From Knoellia sp031844405 (lineage in GTDB: Bacteria > Actinomycetota > Actinomycetes > Actinomycetales > Dermatophilaceae), in NCBI GenBank assembly GCA_031844405.1, contig JAUZVC010000003.1, positions 62,001 to 126,000 of the forward strand: a DNA stretch of 64,000 bases. The letters are read 5' to 3'. Below the pieces are notes generated by a model. The model was not told the origin of the DNA, made no database searches, and worked only from the letters and a program-made list of their open reading frames with translations. Positions 61,352-64,000 of this stretch are shown here, in pieces. The position numbers were made by a program, and so were the translations under genes. How positions within the stretch are numbered: the stretch's first letter is position 1; the number at the start of each line of letters is the position of its first letter.

Positions 61352-63346
61352 TCAGAGACCCAGGTCGGCCTCGAAGGCGCCTTCCTCGAGACGTTCCTTG
61401 ACGGTCGTGAGGAACCGCGCAGCGTCGGCGCCGTCGACGATCCGGTGGTCGTAGGACAGCGCGAGGTAGACCATCGAGCGGATCGCGATCGTCTCGCCGC
61501 CGTCGCTGTCCTTGACGACGACCGGGCGCTTGACGACCGCTCCGGTGCCGAGGATGGCGACCTGCGGCTGGTTGATGATCGGCGTGTCGAAGAGCGCGCC
61601 TCGCGACCCGGTGTTGGTGATCGTGAAGGTTCCGCCGGCGAGGTCGTCGGGCATGATCTTGTTGGTCCGGGTGCGCTCCGCCAGGTCGGCGATGCTGCGC
61701 GAGAGACCGGCGATGTTGAGGTCTCCGGCGTTCTTGACGACGGGCACGATGAGGCCCTTGTCCGTGTCGACCGCCATGCCCACGTTCTCAGTGCCGTGGT
61801 AGGTGACGTTGTCGCCCTCGATGCTCGCGTTGACGGTCGGGTGCGCCTTGAGCGCCTCGATGGCGGCGAGGGTGAAGAAGGGCAGGAAGCTGAGCTTGGT
61901 GCCCTCGCGACGCAGGAAGTCGGCCTTGGCGCGGTCGCGCAGGCGGGCGATCTTCGTGACGTCGACCTCGACCACGGTGGTGAGCTGCGCAGAGGTCTGG
62001 AGCGACTCGACCATCCGCTTGGCGATCATCTTGCGCAGGCGCGTCATCGGCTGCGTCGTGCCACGCAGACTGCTGTCGGCCGAGGCCGGACGGGCGGCCG
62101 CCGGGGCGGACGTCGAGGCCGCGGGCGTGGAGGCCGCGGGCGTGGAGGCCGCCGGAGCCTCGGCCGGAGCCTTCGCCGCCTCGACCGCCGCGAGGACGTC
62201 CTGCTTGCGGATGCGGCCACCGACGCCGGTGCCCTTGACGTCGGCGAGGTCGATGCCGTTCTCGGAGGCGATCTTGCGCACGAGCGGCGTGACGTAGGCG
62301 GAGGCGTCCTGGCTGCTGCCCTCGGACTCCGACTGCTCCGACTGCTGGGTCTGTGCCGGTGCGGGTGCCGCGGCCTGCGCGACCTCGGTCTGAGAGGGGC
62401 TCGGCTCGTCGGGGGCGGCCTGCTGCTCGCTCGAGCCGCCCTGCGGCTGCTCCTGCTCGTCCGGCTTCCGGGCGGGTGCCTCGGACTGGGCGGCTTCCGT
62501 CGCCTGCTCCGGCTTCTCCTGCTGCTCGGGCTTCTCGGCCTCGGCGGGCTTCTCCTCGGTCGGCTGCTCGGCCGGTGCGGACTCCGCGGCGGGGGCCTCC
62601 TGACCGCCGCCGTCGCCGCCACCGACGACCGCGAGGTCGGCGCCGACCGGCACGGTCTCGTCCTCCTGGACGAGGATCTTGCTCAGGGTTCCGGCGACCG
62701 GCGAGGGGATCTCCGTGTCGACCTTGTCGGTCGAGACCTCGAGGAGCGGCTCGTCGACGGCGACCTCGTCACCCTCGGCCTTGAGCCAGCGCGTGATCGT
62801 GCCCTCGGTGACCGACTCGCCGAGCGCGGGCATCGTCACGGTCGTGCCGCCACCACTGCCGCTGCCACCTGAGGACGACGGTGCGGAGTCGGAGGGGGCC
62901 GCCGCCTGCGGCGCGGCAGGCTCCTGCCCGCCCTCGTCACCGGCCTGGGCCACCTCGTCCTGCTGCTGGGGGGAGTCGATCGCGTCGCCGTCGCCCGACT
63001 GGCCCGAGGCGTCGTCCGACTCGTCCTGCGCCGGAGCGTCCGAGGACTCCTGGGCGGGCTCGTCGGAGGACTGCTCGGCGGGCGCGCCGGAGTCGCCGCC
63101 GGACGCAGCGCCGTCACCGATGACGGCGAGGTCGGCGCCGACGGCGACGGTCTCGTCCTCCTCGGCGAGGATCTCCTGAAGGGTTCCCGCGACGGGCGAG
63201 GGGATCTCCGTGTCGACCTTGTCGGTCGAGACCTCGAGCAGGGGCTCGTCCACCTCGACCTGGTCACCGACGTTCTTGAGCCACCGGGTGACGGTGCCCT
63301 CGGTCACGGACTCGCCGAGGGCGGGCATGGTCACACGTTCGGACAT
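61352..63346 (-). CDS. sucB: Dihydrolipoamide acyltransferase (E2) of a 2-oxo acid dehydrogenase
   Basis: 664 residues. Two lipoyl domains at ~1-78 and ~172-250 each contain STDKVDTEIPSPVAGTL with the lipoylated Lys, joined by acidic Gln/Ala/Pro/Glu-rich linkers. The E1/E3-binding domain is at ~355-390 (VTPLVRKIASENGIDLADVK, then VGGRIRKQDVL), and the catalytic acyltransferase domain from ~430 ends with the active-site YDHRIVDGADAARF. Actinobacteria share one such E2 (DlaT/SucB) between pyruvate and possibly 2-oxoglutarate complexes, so the acyl group is not settled. ATG at 63346 with AGGAGAA upstream; lpdA precedes it by 38 nt. Confidence 0.93.
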   Translation of the reverse strand: MSERVTMPALGESVTEGTVTRWLKNVGDQVEVDEPLLEVSTDKVDTEIPSPVAGTLQEILAEEDETVAVGADLAVIGDGAASGGDSGAPAEQSSDEPAQESSDAPAQDESDDASGQSGDGDAIDSPQQQDEVAQAGDEGGQEPAAPQAAAPSDSAPSSSGGSGSGGGTTVTMPALGESVTEGTITRWLKAEGDEVAVDEPLLEVSTDKVDTEIPSPVAGTLSKILVQEDETVPVGADLAVVGGGDGGGQEAPAAESAPAEQPTEEKPAEAEKPEQQEKPEQATEAAQSEAPARKPDEQEQPQGGSSEQQAAPDEPSPSQTEVAQAAAPAPAQTQQSEQSESEGSSQDASAYVTPLVRKIASENGIDLADVKGTGVGGRIRKQDVLAAVEAAKAPAEAPAASTPAASTPAASTSAPAAARPASADSSLRGTTQPMTRLRKMIAKRMVESLQTSAQLTTVVEVDVTKIARLRDRAKADFLRREGTKLSFLPFFTLAAIEALKAHPTVNASIEGDNVTYHGTENVGMAVDTDKGLIVPVVKNAGDLNIAGLSRSIADLAERTRTNKIMPDDLAGGTFTITNTGSRGALFDTPIINQPQVAILGTGAVVKRPVVVKDSDGGETIAIRSMVYLALSYDHRIVDGADAARFLTTVKERLEEGAFEADLGL

Positions 63347-63384
63347 GGTGTCTGTTCTCCTATCGACGGCGGCGTGCGTCAACT

Positions 63385-63999
63385 CTAGTTGTGAGCATGC
63401 AGGGGTTTGCCGGCGAGCGCCAGATGGGCTTCGCCGAGGGCTTCGTTCTGGGTCGGGTGGGCGTGGATGAGGGGTGCGACGTCCTCGGCGTGGGCCTCCC
63501 AGCCGACGATGAGCTGGGCCTCGCCGATCTGCTCGCCCATGCGCGCACCGACCATGTGGACACCGACGACGGGCCCGTCCTTGGTGCGGACGAGCTTGAC
63601 GAAGCCCTGGGTCTGGAGGATCTGCGACTTGCCGTTGCCACCGAGGTTGTACTCGTAGGTCTCGACCTCGCCGTGGACCTCACGGGCCTGGGCCTCGGTG
63701 AGGCCGACCGAGGCGATCTCGGGGTCGCAGTAGGTGACGCGCGGGATGGTGTTCTCGTCGATGACGGCCGGTGCCAGGCCGGCGATGTCCTCGGCGACGA
63801 AGATGCCCTGCTGGAAGCCGCGGTGCGCGAGCTGGAGGCCGGGAACGATGTCGCCCACGGCATACACGCCGTCGACGCCGGTACGCAGGCGCTCGTCGGT
63901 CGTGACGAAGCCACGGTCGAGGGTGACGCCCGCCTCCTCGTATCCGAGGCCGTCGGTGACCGGGCCGCGCCCGACGGCGACGAGGAGGAGGTCGGCCTC
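63385..63999 (-). CDS. lpdA: Dihydrolipoyl dehydrogenase (E3), 5' end outside window
   Basis: C-terminal 204 residues of the flavoprotein that re-oxidises dihydrolipoamide. The frame is open to the right edge, so the FAD and active-site disulfide regions are missing. Visible: LLLVAVGRGPVTDGLGYEEA, the FAD-contacting VYAVGDIVPGLQLAHRGFQQ, and the dimerisation domain with the catalytic His-Glu pair (HAHPTQNEALGEAHLAL). Encoded directly upstream of sucB. An ATG at 63867 is internal, not the start. Confidence 0.95.
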   Translation of the reverse strand, partial: EADLLLVAVGRGPVTDGLGYEEAGVTLDRGFVTTDERLRTGVDGVYAVGDIVPGLQLAHRGFQQGIFVAEDIAGLAPAVIDENTIPRVTYCDPEIASVGLTEAQAREVHGEVETYEYNLGGNGKSQILQTQGFVKLVRTKDGPVVGVHMVGARMGEQIGEAQLIVGWEAHAEDVAPLIHAHPTQNEALGEAHLALAGKPLHAHN

Positions 64000-64000
64000 G

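Overview
The window is high-GC chromosomal DNA from an actinobacterium. The lines of evidence are many GTG starts, 4-bp start/stop overlaps, an HrdB/SigA-type sigma factor with a Lys/Ala-rich N-terminus, FtsZ-SepF-DivIVA without FtsA, a meso-DAP-type MurE and a GlnR box ahead of glnA. Gene content and protein style suggest Micrococcales, probably Intrasporangiaceae; that placement is inference. No rRNA, tRNA, CRISPR array, insertion sequence or prophage is visible.

Layout: (1) 2-1666, primary sigma factor, cut by the left edge. (2) 2041-9015, a 2324-residue secreted Ig-like repeat protein ending in a PxKF domain. (3) 9210-13804, minus strand, moxR-DUF58-transglutaminase operon. (4) 14153-34359, a full actinobacterial division and cell wall cluster: mraZ, rsmH, ftsL, ftsI, murE, murF, mraY, murD, ftsW, murG, murC, ftsQ, ftsZ, pgeF, YggS, sepF, YggT, divIVA. 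It covers the cytoplasmic steps from UDP-MurNAc-Ala-Glu to lipid II, the septal synthase pair FtsW/FtsI and the Z-ring with its membrane anchor. (5) 34558-40559, DksA/TraR-like protein, lspA, RluD-type synthase, dnaE. (6) 40552-48600, an accessory stretch: oligopeptidase B, Usp, a SatD plus DUF3307-like pair, a Gly-rich protein, CtlX, a DUF1918-DUF1876 protein and a decayed M20 amidohydrolase. (7) 48681-63999, a block matching the mycobacterial order glnA-RDD-DUF4191-lipA-lipB-TIGR01777-sucB, plus lpdA. Between lipB and the TIGR01777 gene it is interrupted by MMPL, Gfo/Idh, DinB, peptidase E and a Ser/Thr kinase. LipA/LipB make the lipoyl groups carried by SucB and re-oxidised by LpdA.

The most striking signal is not a gene. 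The octamer GTATGCCG (or CGGCATAC) occurs about 36 times, in both orientations equally, in genes (in several reading frames) and between them. It also occurs as inverted pairs forming terminator-like hairpins after rpoD and between the repeat protein and the transglutaminase gene. That is how DNA-uptake sequences of naturally competent bacteria behave, which to my knowledge are not described in Actinobacteria. A second pattern is a TANNNT hexamer 6-7 nt before nine start codons that lack a well-placed Shine-Dalgarno, indicating leaderless transcripts.
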